This document shows, in pieces, positions 46,055 to 54,850 of a stretch of DNA of 64,000 bases. The notes under the pieces were generated by a model that worked only from the letters and a program-made list of their open reading frames with translations, searched no databases and had not been told where the DNA came from. The position numbers were made by a program, and so were the translations under genes. Within the stretch, counting starts at the first letter, position 1. Every line of letters starts with the position of its first letter. The stretch is from IMG/VR virus record IMGVR_UViG_3300021197_001752, positions 62,001 to 126,000 of that record. One strand, given 5' to 3'. Source of the stretch: a virus.

Positions 46055-46380
46055 TTAAGGTACTCCTTAGCGTAGCCTTCTTGAATGAGCCAGCCATTTA
46101 TGTTTTCATCATCAATAAAAACTTCGCCGAGCCAACGACCATACTTACCTTTCTTATCCTTAAACGTCCTAATGACTACTACCTTATTTAATATTCTTTT
46201 ACGTAAAGCATCTCGGGACTTGATGCCTTCAGGCTTGCTCTTGCCTCTGACCTCTGGAGTGTTGATGCCGAGGAGCCTTATCTTCTGAGACTTTATTATA
46301 ATCCCGAAGCCAAGGTGGAAGTCTACCGTGATGGTGTCGCCGTCATATACTTTTGTGACCATGGCTTTGTACTCATACAT
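46051..46380 (-). CDS. Thermonuclease (SNase) family nuclease
   Basis: 109 residues. MVTKVYDGDTITVDFHLGFG has the first catalytic region, IRLLGINTPEVRGKSKPEGI the Arg/Asp pair, and KKGKYGRWLGEVFIDDENIN the second Arg with family GRxLG. Cleaves DNA and RNA with Ca2+. No signal peptide, so it may act inside the host cell, for example on host nucleic acid. Overlaps both neighbours. Confidence 0.9.
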   Translation of the reverse strand: MYEYKAMVTKVYDGDTITVDFHLGFGIIIKSQKIRLLGINTPEVRGKSKPEGIKSRDALRKRILNKVVVIRTFKDKKGKYGRWLGEVFIDDENINGWLIQEGYAKEYLK

Positions 46381-46732
46381 TGTAATTATATATCCACTGA
46401 TATCTCTTTCTTTTCTCTAAGTAACTTGATTTAAAATCTCTGCCATACGCCTCTTGCTCTGCTCTAATGCGACGGTAAGCCTTTGCACCATCTCTGTACT
46501 TGATGTAACCCCAAGCATAATCCCAAAGATACAATAGCAAGAAGCCGATGACCAGAGTCTCCAGCATTTGCTGGAAGTGGATAGTTTCGTGCCGTTGGGT
46601 TCTTTTATTTATTTCTCCACGGCTAAACACCAGAAAGAAAAGTGTTATGGCACCAATGTTGATCGGAGCAAGGTATGATAACCAGACAGGTATTTTACTG
46701 TTCTCTATAAAAATTGGTTTCCAATTCTTCAT
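46373..46732 (-). CDS. Membrane protein with HETIH zinc motif
   Basis: 119 residues. A membrane helix (LSYLAPINIGAITLFFLVFS), then QRHETIHFQQMLETLVIGFL, where HExxH fits a metallopeptidase helix, followed by another hydrophobic stretch and a basic C-terminus (GRDFKSSYLEKRKRYQ). Whether it is an active protease is unclear. Confidence 0.6.
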   Translation of the reverse strand: MKNWKPIFIENSKIPVWLSYLAPINIGAITLFFLVFSRGEINKRTQRHETIHFQQMLETLVIGFLLLYLWDYAWGYIKYRDGAKAYRRIRAEQEAYGRDFKSSYLEKRKRYQWIYNYNV

Positions 46733-46733
46733 T

Positions 46734-46874
46734 TTATTCTCCCCAGTCTTGCCATTGCCAGCGGGTTTCCATATGCTGGCTGAGCTTCTTCTCTGCTTGC
46801 CTTAGTTTGATACGATAATAAACAGTAGGGATTGAAAACACAATTGCTATTATTATAATTGTGGCAAGTATCAT
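46734..46874 (-). CDS. Small membrane protein
   Basis: 46 residues, ATG 46874 in ATGA overlap: MILATIIIIAIVFSIPTVYY is a membrane helix, then a soluble Lys/Gln tail (KLRQAEKKLSQHMETRWQ). Contains the GGAG for the next gene. Confidence 0.55.
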   Translation of the reverse strand: MILATIIIIAIVFSIPTVYYRIKLRQAEKKLSQHMETRWQWQDWGE

Positions 46875-47329
46875 CTCATCATCAGGTCGGCTAAGTTCTT
46901 GACCCACAAGCCGCCTGCTGCGGTTGCAAGGAGCCAGATAACTTTCTGCATCCCATCTCTCCAGTCTTGAAGCTTAGATACTTCAAGGTGTAGACGCTCG
47001 ACCTCTTCAAGATCTTTGTCTGCTCTAACTTTCCAAACTTGAAGCTCTTTAGCAAATTCAAGTGCTGGTTTTGAATCCTTAACATACTGAAGACGGCTCT
47101 TGGATTCTGTTTCTAATTGCTTTATGCGACTGTACAAACCAGAGTCTGGCTCATAAAGACTTTGCTTGATACCACGGACGGAATCTAGTATTTCAGTCTG
47201 GGCCTGTTTGATGTGATCTACCTCGGACAGTAGCTTATCAAAGCCGCCATTCATCGCAGGAGAGTTAACTACTTTGTGTTCAACCTTTTCTAACTTCTCT
47301 AATAAAAGTTTAAGTATTTCATCACTCAT
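46871..47329 (-). CDS. Coiled-coil protein with C-terminal anchor
   Basis: 152 residues. Long coiled coil (LLEKLEKVEHKVVNSPAMNG, DKDLEEVERLHLEVSKLQD) and a C-terminal hydrophobic segment (VIWLLATAAGGLWVKNLADL). Layout as in phage membrane-linked proteins; role unknown. Confidence 0.65.
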   Translation of the reverse strand: MSDEILKLLLEKLEKVEHKVVNSPAMNGGFDKLLSEVDHIKQAQTEILDSVRGIKQSLYEPDSGLYSRIKQLETESKSRLQYVKDSKPALEFAKELQVWKVRADKDLEEVERLHLEVSKLQDWRDGMQKVIWLLATAAGGLWVKNLADLMMR

Positions 47330-47344
47330 TATTTTTCACCTCGT

Positions 47345-47380
47345 AGAAAAAAATAAAGCCCAGGCAAATGCTGGGCTTTA
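47345..47380 (-). terminator. Rho-independent terminator of groEL
   Basis: Minus strand AAAGCCCAG-CATTTGC-CTGGGCTTT hairpin followed by ATTTTTTT. A second AACTAT/ATAGTT stem lies between it and the groEL stop. Confidence 0.9.
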
Positions 47381-47422
47381 TAGTTTTATGGAACTATCAG
47401 TAAATAGTTTTCAGGTTGTCTT

Positions 47423-49006
47423 TTATTCCACTTGTTCCCGTAAAACCGAGCAGTTTGTAGTAATTAAAATACCCGCTGCTGAGGAAGCGTTTGTAACTGC
47501 TGATTTTGTTACTTTCACTGGGTCTATAACACCCACCTCGATCAAGTCCTCGAAGCGACCTGAGCGGACATTGAAACCTATCAACTCAGTGCCCTCCTCT
47601 GTAGGGATCGAGTTGATAACAACGTCACTAGAGATGCCAGCATTATCTAAGATCTGTCGTAGCGGTGAGTAGCAAGCTGTGATCAAGGTTTGATACCCAA
47701 GCAACTCACCCCGAGTCTCAAAGTTTCTCTCTGGTAAAGCCATTGCCGCTCTGATCAGACTGATGCCGCCGCCTGGTACTACACCTTCTTCTTGGGCGCT
47801 GCGCACAGCCTCAAGCGCATCTTCAAATCGATGCTTCTTCTCTTCGACCTCTACCTCTGTTGCACCGCCGACCTGTAGCAGAGACACCCCTGATGCAAGA
47901 CGGGTGATCCTTTCCTGTATCTTACCTGCCTGATGAAGATCTTCCGTAGCCTCAACTTCGTTCTTCAAGGTCTCCACTAAAGAATCCATCTCCTCAAAGT
48001 TGGTGTTGCCGCCAACAAAGGTTGTCCTAACCTTAAGGATCTCTACACTCTTACATGTACCTAAGTGCTCTAACTTGATATCGCTTAGACGGATGCCACT
48101 GTCACGACTGATAAATGTGCCTCCTGTTGTCGTAGCAATATCAGATAAGATAGCTCGGCGCTCCTCGCCGTATTCAGGTACCTTGATTGCAGCGATCTTC
48201 ATTCCGTTACGCATACGGTTGATAATCAAGGCTGCCAGCAATTGACCAGAGATCTCTTCGGCGGCAATGATACAAGGCCTTCCATCTCTAGCGATGACCT
48301 CAAGTACTGGTAGCATCTCCTCCAGTGAATCAAGCTCGTGATCTGTTGTCAGCACTAAAGCATTATTATATTCTACTGCATTTCTTCTGTGGTCAGTAAC
48401 AAACTTAGCTGAAACATAACCTGCTGCAACTTTGAAACCCTCAATGACGTCTAGCTTGGTCTCTAACGACCTGCTCTCTTCAATCTTAACTGCTCCGTCC
48501 TTACCTGCTGCAACTACCGCTGATGCGACTAGCTTACCAATAGTGCTGTCCCCATTCGCTGAGACTGTGGCAACATGCTGGATGTCTTCCTCTGACGAAA
48601 TAGGACTAGACATAGTATCTAGCGTACTCAGGATATCCTCAGTAGCCATGTCAATGCCACGTTTCATCTCAACGCCTGAAACACCTACCGCTAATTGTTT
48701 CTGAGCTTCCTTGAGCAAGTCACGGGCAATCACGACAGTCGTAGTCGTGCCATCGCCACTAGCCTTCTCCGTTTCCATGCTAGCCTGGCGAACCACGTCA
48801 ATCCCTGCCTGCTCAAAGTCATCCTCCACTTGCACTACTCGTGCGACACTGACGCCATCCTTAGTTACAATGGGTGGTGCCCCTCGTTGATACAGGATAA
48901 CATTCTGTCCTGCTGGTCCGAGCGTTGAGCTAACAGCGTTTGCTAGCTTGTTCACCCCTGCCAATAATTTGTTCTGTGTCTCTGCGCCAAATAATATATT
49001 TGCCAT
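47423..49006 (-). CDS. groEL: Phage GroEL-type chaperonin
   Basis: 527 residues, full length for a group I chaperonin. TLGPAGQNVILYQRG and KDGVSVARVV at the N-terminus, EKASGDGTTTTVVIARDLLK (ATP site), a complete apical region, and EEGVVPGGGISLIRAAMALP at the C-terminal equatorial domain. The usual GGM-rich tail is absent. It folds proteins in a closed cavity, with host or phage GroES; none is seen here. Own strong terminator. Likely assists folding of large virion proteins, together with the phage J-domain protein. Confidence 0.95.
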   Translation of the reverse strand: MANILFGAETQNKLLAGVNKLANAVSSTLGPAGQNVILYQRGAPPIVTKDGVSVARVVQVEDDFEQAGIDVVRQASMETEKASGDGTTTTVVIARDLLKEAQKQLAVGVSGVEMKRGIDMATEDILSTLDTMSSPISSEEDIQHVATVSANGDSTIGKLVASAVVAAGKDGAVKIEESRSLETKLDVIEGFKVAAGYVSAKFVTDHRRNAVEYNNALVLTTDHELDSLEEMLPVLEVIARDGRPCIIAAEEISGQLLAALIINRMRNGMKIAAIKVPEYGEERRAILSDIATTTGGTFISRDSGIRLSDIKLEHLGTCKSVEILKVRTTFVGGNTNFEEMDSLVETLKNEVEATEDLHQAGKIQERITRLASGVSLLQVGGATEVEVEEKKHRFEDALEAVRSAQEEGVVPGGGISLIRAAMALPERNFETRGELLGYQTLITACYSPLRQILDNAGISSDVVINSIPTEEGTELIGFNVRSGRFEDLIEVGVIDPVKVTKSAVTNASSAAGILITTNCSVLREQVE

Positions 49007-49012
49007 CTTACT

Positions 49013-50032
49013 CTACTCCCCACGTTCTTTCGGATAGGACAAGCCTACCTTTTTTGGATTATTATCATTGAACAACTTGTATAGTTGTTTTGTTTCTTTC
49101 TTTGTTCTGCCTAAGATAAAACAGTACTTGTGCTTCGGTGGCACGACACGCCACTCACAGCTTTCTCGGTACTGTTTCTCTTTGGCTTTGAGCTTGTCTT
49201 TCAAGCCAGGGGTAGTAACTTCCATTTCTTTCCATTTGGGAGTATACTTACCCATGTATTTCTTCCATTCGCTAGCACCTATGCCTAATGACTCAGCATA
49301 GCGTTTATATTTAGATTTCTTGCGAAAATCTCTATCACTAAACCAACCTCGGGCTTTGTCCTTAGGATCACGATATACTTTCGCTGTGCCCGACGTTTGA
49401 CCAAGGTAGGTCCAGTTGAGTGCCTGGTAGATTGTCCCTAACTCTTTAGCAAGAGGATCACTGTAGGCTTCAAACGCTCTGAACCTTGTGTTCTGAACCA
49501 TCCACTTACACGATCTGGATACAATCCAAGATCCCAAATTCTTAGGAGCCCAACTGATAGACGCACCTCGTGATACTAGCTTGACCATGTTCTTGTTATC
49601 TTTACCGATCAGGTGGCTGAAGGTATTAGGAACTGCCATAACCACAACGCCTGCTAACTCGCCTGTCTTTTTCATCCTAGCTGTGAACCTGTGGGTTGGT
49701 CGATTAGGGAGACAACCTAGGAACTCGTGGCGAATAATAAAGTCTCTGACCTCATCGCATTGTTCTTTGTACTTCTTGACGTCGGCTCTGTATTCCTTAT
49801 GTTTCTTCTTATACACTTTTTCAGTATAACAATGTGGCAGCATCAGCTTAGCGGGTTCCGCAACAGCCACAAAGTCAAAGTCAGTAGTGCGTAGAGACTC
49901 AGCCCATGCCAAGTCCTTACCTATCTCTTGTAGGTCTTCTTGCATGTTGCGAAGCCTAACTTCGTATTGCCAACAATGCTCTGCTTCTAAATCTTTGAAT
50001 CGCTCAAAGGGGTCAGCTTTCTTAGCTTTCAC
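49013..50032 (-). CDS. Mom-like GNAT DNA-modification protein
   Basis: 339 residues. Residues 125-225 include TARMKKTGELAGVVVMAVPN, LVSRGASISWAPKNLGSWIV, SRSCKWMVQNT and AFEAYSDPLAKELGTIYQAL then NWTYLGQTSGT, which follow the order of phage Mu Mom, a GNAT-fold enzyme that converts DNA adenine to a carbamoylmethyl derivative and blocks restriction. Both ends carry extra basic helices not in Mu Mom. GTG start at 50032. Together with two methyltransferases it suggests heavy DNA modification. Confidence 0.75.
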   Translation of the reverse strand: MKAKKADPFERFKDLEAEHCWQYEVRLRNMQEDLQEIGKDLAWAESLRTTDFDFVAVAEPAKLMLPHCYTEKVYKKKHKEYRADVKKYKEQCDEVRDFIIRHEFLGCLPNRPTHRFTARMKKTGELAGVVVMAVPNTFSHLIGKDNKNMVKLVSRGASISWAPKNLGSWIVSRSCKWMVQNTRFRAFEAYSDPLAKELGTIYQALNWTYLGQTSGTAKVYRDPKDKARGWFSDRDFRKKSKYKRYAESLGIGASEWKKYMGKYTPKWKEMEVTTPGLKDKLKAKEKQYRESCEWRVVPPKHKYCFILGRTKKETKQLYKLFNDNNPKKVGLSYPKERGE

Positions 50033-50045
50033 CGAGCCTCACTTT

Positions 50046-52037
50046 CTATGGGATCTTAATTGTCATCTTACCTTTGTTGCCAGTAGCAAAGTAGTTCTTG
50101 CCACCGTCAACTCGGATCTCGCCATCAAACTTAGCTGGGTAGATAATATCTAATGGTCCCGACTTTATGCCTGTATCACCCTCTGCCACATAAGCTCCCC
50201 TCTTTGCGTAGATCTGTACTAAAGGTAATCTATTATACATCGCTTTAGCAAAGTTTGTAAAGATCTTTTCTCCATTTTTATCTTGCGCATTATTGACTGT
50301 CTGTTGTGCAAGTTTTGCCATGCCAGCAATAATATGGAGCGCCTCGCTATAATCAGACTTGCCTGTGTTGGGATTGAAGAGTGCCTTGAACTTATCAAGT
50401 TTGGCTTTTATATTTTTGTCTGCTACTGGTGCCATCTCTCTAGGCCATCTCTTAGCTTTTTCAGCCTTCATCAACTCTCTAATTTGGTTGTACTGATCCC
50501 CTGTCAGATTGTAGTCGCCTGCTATTTCAACATGCATCCGTATAACTAAATCCCACCAACTATATCTTTTGTCAGCCATCATATCCACAATGCCTGGGTC
50601 TTCTGTATTGCCAGTGTATAAGTTTATCCCTGAAGGGTTGCCTGGTCCATACAATTCTATTAGCTGCTGCTTCTCTTCCTGCTCTATATCCGCCAACTCT
50701 GCATAGAGTTCTGCCACGCTTGGGTTAGCACCTTTCCCAGCCTTTGAACTAACCATGATATCTTGCTTATCACCAAAGTGAACATAGCTATCTTTTAGCT
50801 TTTCGTTCTTAGACATGGGCCATGATACACCGTCGCTCTCAGTCCAGTTGTTAACGCCTCGTGGCTTGAGTAAATTCTCTAGGGCACTGTCGAGTACAGC
50901 GTCGTTACCCAAGTATGTCTTGTTGCCTGCGGCTAAGAATATTGGACCTGTGACTTCGCTTAGGTATTTGAAAATTGATGGTAAGTACTGATCTCTGTTT
51001 TCCTCTGACTCGAATTGCAGAACAGGTAAGGCTTGCCCAGCCACTGCTGCTTTGAGATAAGCAGGAAGACTTCTTGCTAAAGCGGTGTCTATCTTGCTCA
51101 ACACGGACTCATCAAGTGAGCCTGGAACTGAATCAAGAGCCATCTTTTGATCACGGCTGCCGCCCAGTAAACTAGGACCTACCTCTTGAATCTCTTTGCC
51201 AGCCTGTGTGGTCTTAGAGCCGAAGCCTGTCTGTTGTCGAAATTGTGTTTGCTGCCATGGTGGTCCTGGGCTTGTCTGCCCGCTGCCATATTTTATAAAA
51301 GCGTACACCTCTTTTCCCAGAGCCTTTCCTTTATCTGCCTTAGCAAAGAGAATCTGGACTGACTTAACTCTGGAGGGTAATTTATCCTCTTGCCCTTCGG
51401 CGCTGTTATACAGGACAAGCTTACTGAGCTTGCTGTTAGACAGGGCTGACTTCAAGTCGTTGGGGGTGGGAATTTTATTTTGCTTGGCTATAAGTTGATA
51501 AACAGCTAGAGCGAGTTGCGCTTGATTTGTTATTGTTTCGGGCTCGCCTATCTTAATAAACTGTTGCCCGACTGTCTCAATCGCTTGACCTTCCTTGTTG
51601 GTAAGCTTAAGTCCAACGGTGTCTGGGTGCATCACACCCCTGCCTTCTTGAATAATCTCGTTAATACATTGCTCTATGAGAAATTCTAGCCCCATCTCTA
51701 TGGTTCTTGTTTGCGTCTCTCTCATGCTATGTTGGGTATCTTTTATCCCAGCCATCAGAGTGGGGCAAGTTTGACGTAGGTCATCTACCATATCAGGGCA
51801 GTCACAATTATTATGACCAAACTCAACATAATCATCGATACTGTCGGCTTGCTCAGGGCTGACAAATAACCCCATAGTAAATATATAACGCTGCTTATCG
51901 TTCATGGCGTCAAAGTCTCGATCGTAATTATATCCATTGACGTTTAGTCGCTGGTTCAATTGGTTGATCTTATTCTTGTATTCCATCGCCACGTTAGGAT
52001 CTGACGCTAGAGATTGGTAGGGATTGTGCCCTGGCAT
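50046..52037 (-). CDS. Large unknown protein, possible virion-associated nuclease
   Basis: 663 residues. Residues 1-250 are helical with a CDCPD segment; 265-300 are Gly/Gln-rich. SYVHFGDKQDIMVSSKAGKG (near 450) has the spacing of a nuclease-type Asp then SxK strand, and the C-terminus is beta (KFDGEIRVDGGKNYFATGN). It lies beside a gene with a capsid-tag-like N-terminus. No full motif set; a packaged or head-located enzyme is a guess. Confidence 0.6.
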   Translation of the reverse strand: MPGHNPYQSLASDPNVAMEYKNKINQLNQRLNVNGYNYDRDFDAMNDKQRYIFTMGLFVSPEQADSIDDYVEFGHNNCDCPDMVDDLRQTCPTLMAGIKDTQHSMRETQTRTIEMGLEFLIEQCINEIIQEGRGVMHPDTVGLKLTNKEGQAIETVGQQFIKIGEPETITNQAQLALAVYQLIAKQNKIPTPNDLKSALSNSKLSKLVLYNSAEGQEDKLPSRVKSVQILFAKADKGKALGKEVYAFIKYGSGQTSPGPPWQQTQFRQQTGFGSKTTQAGKEIQEVGPSLLGGSRDQKMALDSVPGSLDESVLSKIDTALARSLPAYLKAAVAGQALPVLQFESEENRDQYLPSIFKYLSEVTGPIFLAAGNKTYLGNDAVLDSALENLLKPRGVNNWTESDGVSWPMSKNEKLKDSYVHFGDKQDIMVSSKAGKGANPSVAELYAELADIEQEEKQQLIELYGPGNPSGINLYTGNTEDPGIVDMMADKRYSWWDLVIRMHVEIAGDYNLTGDQYNQIRELMKAEKAKRWPREMAPVADKNIKAKLDKFKALFNPNTGKSDYSEALHIIAGMAKLAQQTVNNAQDKNGEKIFTNFAKAMYNRLPLVQIYAKRGAYVAEGDTGIKSGPLDIIYPAKFDGEIRVDGGKNYFATGNKGKMTIKIP

Positions 52038-52038
52038 G

Positions 52039-52323
52039 TTATTCTCCGCTTAAGGCTGCTAATATTTCCTGTCGGATCATAGCTTCAAGTTCCAAACTTT
52101 CGTTCTTCTCTTCTTCTTCCTCATCGGCGTCACCGCCTTCTTTATCAATGATAGCTTTCTGAAGACCGTCGGGTAACTCGTCTTGATCACCCTTGAGTTT
52201 AGGATTATCGTCATACTTCTTAGTTGATTTTTCTTCTAAGCCCTGGCTCTCTTCATCGAGCTTCTGCTGCTCCTCTTTGATGATTTCCTTAAGCCTAGCC
52301 TTAGTAATTTGAAATGTGTTCAT
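52039..52323 (-). CDS. Tag-bearing acidic small protein
   Basis: 94 residues. The start FQITKARLKEIIKEE matches the tag family at 57-60 kb. The remainder is Glu/Lys-rich, disordered, ending in a helix (LELEAMIRQEILAALSGE). It overlaps nothing; its CTATTTATACA motif lies 32 bases upstream. Probably a prohead core or internal protein. Confidence 0.7.
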   Translation of the reverse strand: MNTFQITKARLKEIIKEEQQKLDEESQGLEEKSTKKYDDNPKLKGDQDELPDGLQKAIIDKEGGDADEEEEEKNESLELEAMIRQEILAALSGE

Positions 52324-52345
52324 GGTAAAAAAGTACTCCTCAATG

Positions 52346-52355
52346 TATAAATAGT
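52346..52355 (-). promoter_or_regulatory. CTATTTA motif, candidate late promoter
   Basis: Minus strand AACTATTTATA, 32 bases upstream of ATG 52323. Confidence 0.35.
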
Positions 52356-52358
52356 TTT

Positions 52359-52970
52359 CTAACTGGCAAAATCCCGCTCTTCAAACAGAGTATAGGTAAA
52401 TGAATTACCAAATGCTTTAGCCGAGTTGTTGCAAATCTCAATAAATGTATTATAATCATCCACCTTTTGGAACACCTGGCAGCCAGCCGACCACCTCTCA
52501 ACTAAGTAAGATTGTGTCCTAGGGTTGCTCCTATGAATGTTGATTCCGAATAGGCCTTCTTGTGTTTCTTCGCAGCCATAATCCAAGATGTCATCCTTGT
52601 TGTTATCTCGCCAAACACGAACTGGCTTTCTCTGGCATAGAGCTTCGTATTTACCCTGGTGCTTAGCTAGCTTCCAAGTCGAACGATATTGACCTGGGAT
52701 GAGAATAGCTGTGCCCTTTGGGCTCAATGGGTTTTCTAACCAGTGCTTGCCTGGGTCTGTAGTCGCACTCCAGACATGGTGTCTCCACTCTCCATTCTCT
52801 CGGTAGACGGCACAGATGTAGTCATCGAAACGATTACTCTCTGGGTTGTCTACTCTGACTCCAAAGATATTGACATTATAATCTTTATTGCCGTCAAAAA
52901 ACATATAGCCTTTTTTCTCGTAAGCAGCAACGACCGCATCTTTGTCAGCAATAATTTCTTCTAAGTTCAT
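52359..52970 (-). CDS. Possible L,D-transpeptidase-like Cys enzyme
   Basis: 203 residues from ATG 52970 (MNLEEIIADKDAVVAAYEKK), nine bases after AGGAG; the longer frame only overlaps clpP. The C-terminal GLFGINIHRSNPRTQSYLVE then RWSAGCQVFQKVDDYN has His followed by SAGC, like the H...SxGC of YkuD-type L,D-transpeptidases. Before it, GTAILIPGQYRSTW is a Gly-rich beta region. It could cut or crosslink peptidoglycan. Spacing differs from classical YkuD, so the call is tentative. Confidence 0.55.
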   Translation of the reverse strand: MNLEEIIADKDAVVAAYEKKGYMFFDGNKDYNVNIFGVRVDNPESNRFDDYICAVYRENGEWRHHVWSATTDPGKHWLENPLSPKGTAILIPGQYRSTWKLAKHQGKYEALCQRKPVRVWRDNNKDDILDYGCEETQEGLFGINIHRSNPRTQSYLVERWSAGCQVFQKVDDYNTFIEICNNSAKAFGNSFTYTLFEERDFAS

Positions 52971-52986
52971 CACTTCTATCTCCTGC

Positions 52987-53739
52987 TTATTCTGGGACAT
53001 CCCAGAAAGACTGGTCGAGGATTCTGTCGGCAATACCATACTCAATAGCTTGTTTAGCATTAATATAAACATTTGTTTTCCGCTCCATCATCTTCTTGAT
53101 CATTCTCTTATTCATGTTGGTGACACTAGCTAAAGCCTCTACGTATTGATCTTGTAACCACTTTGTTTCTTCATACTCAGTTTCAAGCTCGTGCATAGCA
53201 CCATGGTGACCTGCTCGTAGAGAATGGATCATCACTCTGGTATTCTTGCCAATGAACCTACAGCCTTCCGCACCTGATGCTAACAGTAGAACACCTGCTG
53301 ACATAACCTTGCCGAGCCCTACTGTTTCGATAGGCGTTGATGATCTCATCGATAACATCAAATCATGGATACCAAACATGTCGGCAGCGTTACCGCCAAA
53401 GGTTGAAATATAAAACTGCATTGGCTTGACTGCCATGTACTGTTTTGTTTTTTCTGTATTTATTAGAACAAGACTATTGTTGTAGTTGTGATAAATCAAT
53501 GCTGAGATAATAGCAGATGCTGACTCCTCATCAAGATTACCACAAAAGTTAATTGCTCGTGGAGTACGTTTCTCGGTGGGCACCTCAACCAAGGTTGGCA
53601 CCACTTCTCTTATCTCGTCTTCGGTCATGTCTTCAATAGAGACAACCTCTAAAGCAATGTCAAGGTCAGCTTCGGTTTCTGGTACCAGAACCTCGACCTC
53701 TTCTTTGCTACTCTTCCTCTTCGTCTTCTTCGTTGGCAT
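52987..53739 (-). CDS. clpP: ClpP-like serine protease
   Basis: 250 residues. An acidic 60-residue N-terminal extension precedes the ClpP fold: FYISTFGGNAADMFGIHDLM, GLGKVMSAGVLLLASG (Ser147) and TRVMIHSLRAGHHG (His172), with the 25-residue Ser-His spacing of E. coli ClpP. The third triad residue, Asp in E. coli, aligns with Asn223 (KTNVYINAKQ). In phages ClpP-like proteins serve as prohead proteases or as proteolytic partners of host ClpX/ClpA. The neighbours at 52.0-54.8 kb look like capsid assembly genes, which supports a maturation protease; tmRNA-tag degradation is the alternative. Confidence 0.88.
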   Translation of the reverse strand: MPTKKTKRKSSKEEVEVLVPETEADLDIALEVVSIEDMTEDEIREVVPTLVEVPTEKRTPRAINFCGNLDEESASAIISALIYHNYNNSLVLINTEKTKQYMAVKPMQFYISTFGGNAADMFGIHDLMLSMRSSTPIETVGLGKVMSAGVLLLASGAEGCRFIGKNTRVMIHSLRAGHHGAMHELETEYEETKWLQDQYVEALASVTNMNKRMIKKMMERKTNVYINAKQAIEYGIADRILDQSFWDVPE

Positions 53740-54091
53740 AAGTATTTCTTCCTTCTTCGGGTAATAGGTCTTTCATAAGATCGCTTTGCCTAAATTGGCT
53801 AGCGTACTTACTGTATATAGATTGCTCCTGGCGTGTAAAGTATACCTTATCTTCACCAGTTTGTTCATCAAATTCAAATCTAAATTCAAGTTGATCATCT
53901 CGATACTCGATCAATGCTTGAATATATTGGGTTAGATCCCCTACTTGCATAGCACCTTTCTCAATCTGGTCATATGCAAAGTTGAGTACTCTGCTGGCAA
54001 CAAAAAGCTTTTCAGCAGAGACTACCTTATCATCGTCACTAACTTTAGTAAACTTTAGCAGCGTTAGAATATCTTTTACTCTCGCTCTCAT
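53708..54091 (-). CDS. Small unknown protein, capsid-gene neighbour
   Basis: 127 residues. Helical N-terminus (VKDILTLLKFTKVSDDDKVV, EKLFVASRVLNFAYDQIEKG), a beta region (DDQLEFRFEFDEQTGEDKVY) and an acidic end. Overlaps clpP by 32 bases and has its own terminator upstream. Possibly a head-assembly factor. Confidence 0.65.
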   Translation of the reverse strand: MRARVKDILTLLKFTKVSDDDKVVSAEKLFVASRVLNFAYDQIEKGAMQVGDLTQYIQALIEYRDDQLEFRFEFDEQTGEDKVYFTRQEQSIYSKYASQFRQSDLMKDLLPEEGRNTYANEEDEEEE

Positions 54092-54112
54092 AACTTCCTA
54101 ATTCTTTAGGGC

Positions 54113-54156
54113 TAAATAAAAAAAGATGTAGACCAAGTTGCCCTGGCCTACATCTT
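54113..54156 (-). terminator. Rho-independent terminator
   Basis: Minus strand AAGATGTAGGCC/GGTCTACATCTT-type hairpin (34 nt, one mismatch) followed by TTTTTTTATTT, between the acidic scaffold-like gene and the 54091 gene. Confidence 0.88.
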
Positions 54157-54187
54157 ACTTTATAAATGACAAAGTGTAAAGCTTTCT

Positions 54188-54772
54188 TTACTTCTTGTTA
54201 AGGATGCGCTCAAGAACTCTCTTGAGTACGGCTTCTGTTAAAGCCTCTTCATCTACAACCTCTACGACGGTATCGTCTTTGCGGTTATAGTGATCGCCCA
54301 TGCCATGATCCATTGCTGGATCTGCCATTGCTGGGTCTTCGTGTGCCATGGCAGCATCCCCTTCATCACCAGCTTCCATTTCTGGCATTGGTGACTCTTC
54401 CCCTTCATCATCTTCCTCAGTCTCAACACCGAATGGCTCAAGAGCTTTTAAGATAGCTTGGACAACATCCATGCCGTCGGCATCGGATGCTCCGTCCTCT
54501 TCCATCTCGACTTCCATATCACCTTCTTCCTCGCCCTCTTCGTGAGCCTCTTCTTCGATGGCGTTTTCCCCAGTAGCGGCTTCCAATTCGGTTACCGTTT
54601 CTGTTTCGGTCTCATCTTCATCAGTTTCGTCTGTCTTGGAGTTCTCCGTGACAGTCTCCTCTGTTACTTCTTCTTCTTCTGTGAAGAATGTTTCGCTGAT
54701 GACGCTAACGTCAGCTAACTTAGCCCATCTGCGGATGGTCTGTTCATTTAGTAGTTTATCTTGCTTTGTCAT
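54188..54772 (-). CDS. Acidic scaffold/prohead-core-like protein
   Basis: 194 residues. An N-terminal helix (DKLLNEQTIRRWAKLADVSV) is followed by over 100 residues rich in Glu and Asp (for example EVEMEEDGASDADGMD), a His/Asp stretch and a C-terminal helix (TEAVLKRVLERILNKK). The layout, helix-acid-helix, fits a scaffold or prohead core that a protease such as the neighbouring ClpP-like one could degrade. ATG 54772 with AAGGAG upstream; a CTATTTACTAA motif is in its leader; its own terminator follows. Confidence 0.65.
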   Translation of the reverse strand: MTKQDKLLNEQTIRRWAKLADVSVISETFFTEEEEVTEETVTENSKTDETDEDETETETVTELEAATGENAIEEEAHEEGEEEGDMEVEMEEDGASDADGMDVVQAILKALEPFGVETEEDDEGEESPMPEMEAGDEGDAAMAHEDPAMADPAMDHGMGDHYNRKDDTVVEVVDEEALTEAVLKRVLERILNKK

Positions 54773-54827
54773 TTATTCAACTCCTTAAAAATCAGATATA
54801 CTTAGATGACGTCATTCGTCAACTGTT

Positions 54828-54838
54828 AGTAAATAGTT
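54828..54838 (-). promoter_or_regulatory. CTATTTA motif, candidate late promoter
   Basis: Minus strand ACAACTATTTACT, about 60 bases upstream of ATG 54772. Confidence 0.35.
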
Positions 54839-54850
54839 GTGTAAAAAGTA

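Noticed and set aside
47398-47410. CTATTTACTGATAG after groEL as another promoter motif
   Set aside because: It is half of an AACTAT/ATAGTT hairpin just before the groEL terminator and no gene starts after it.
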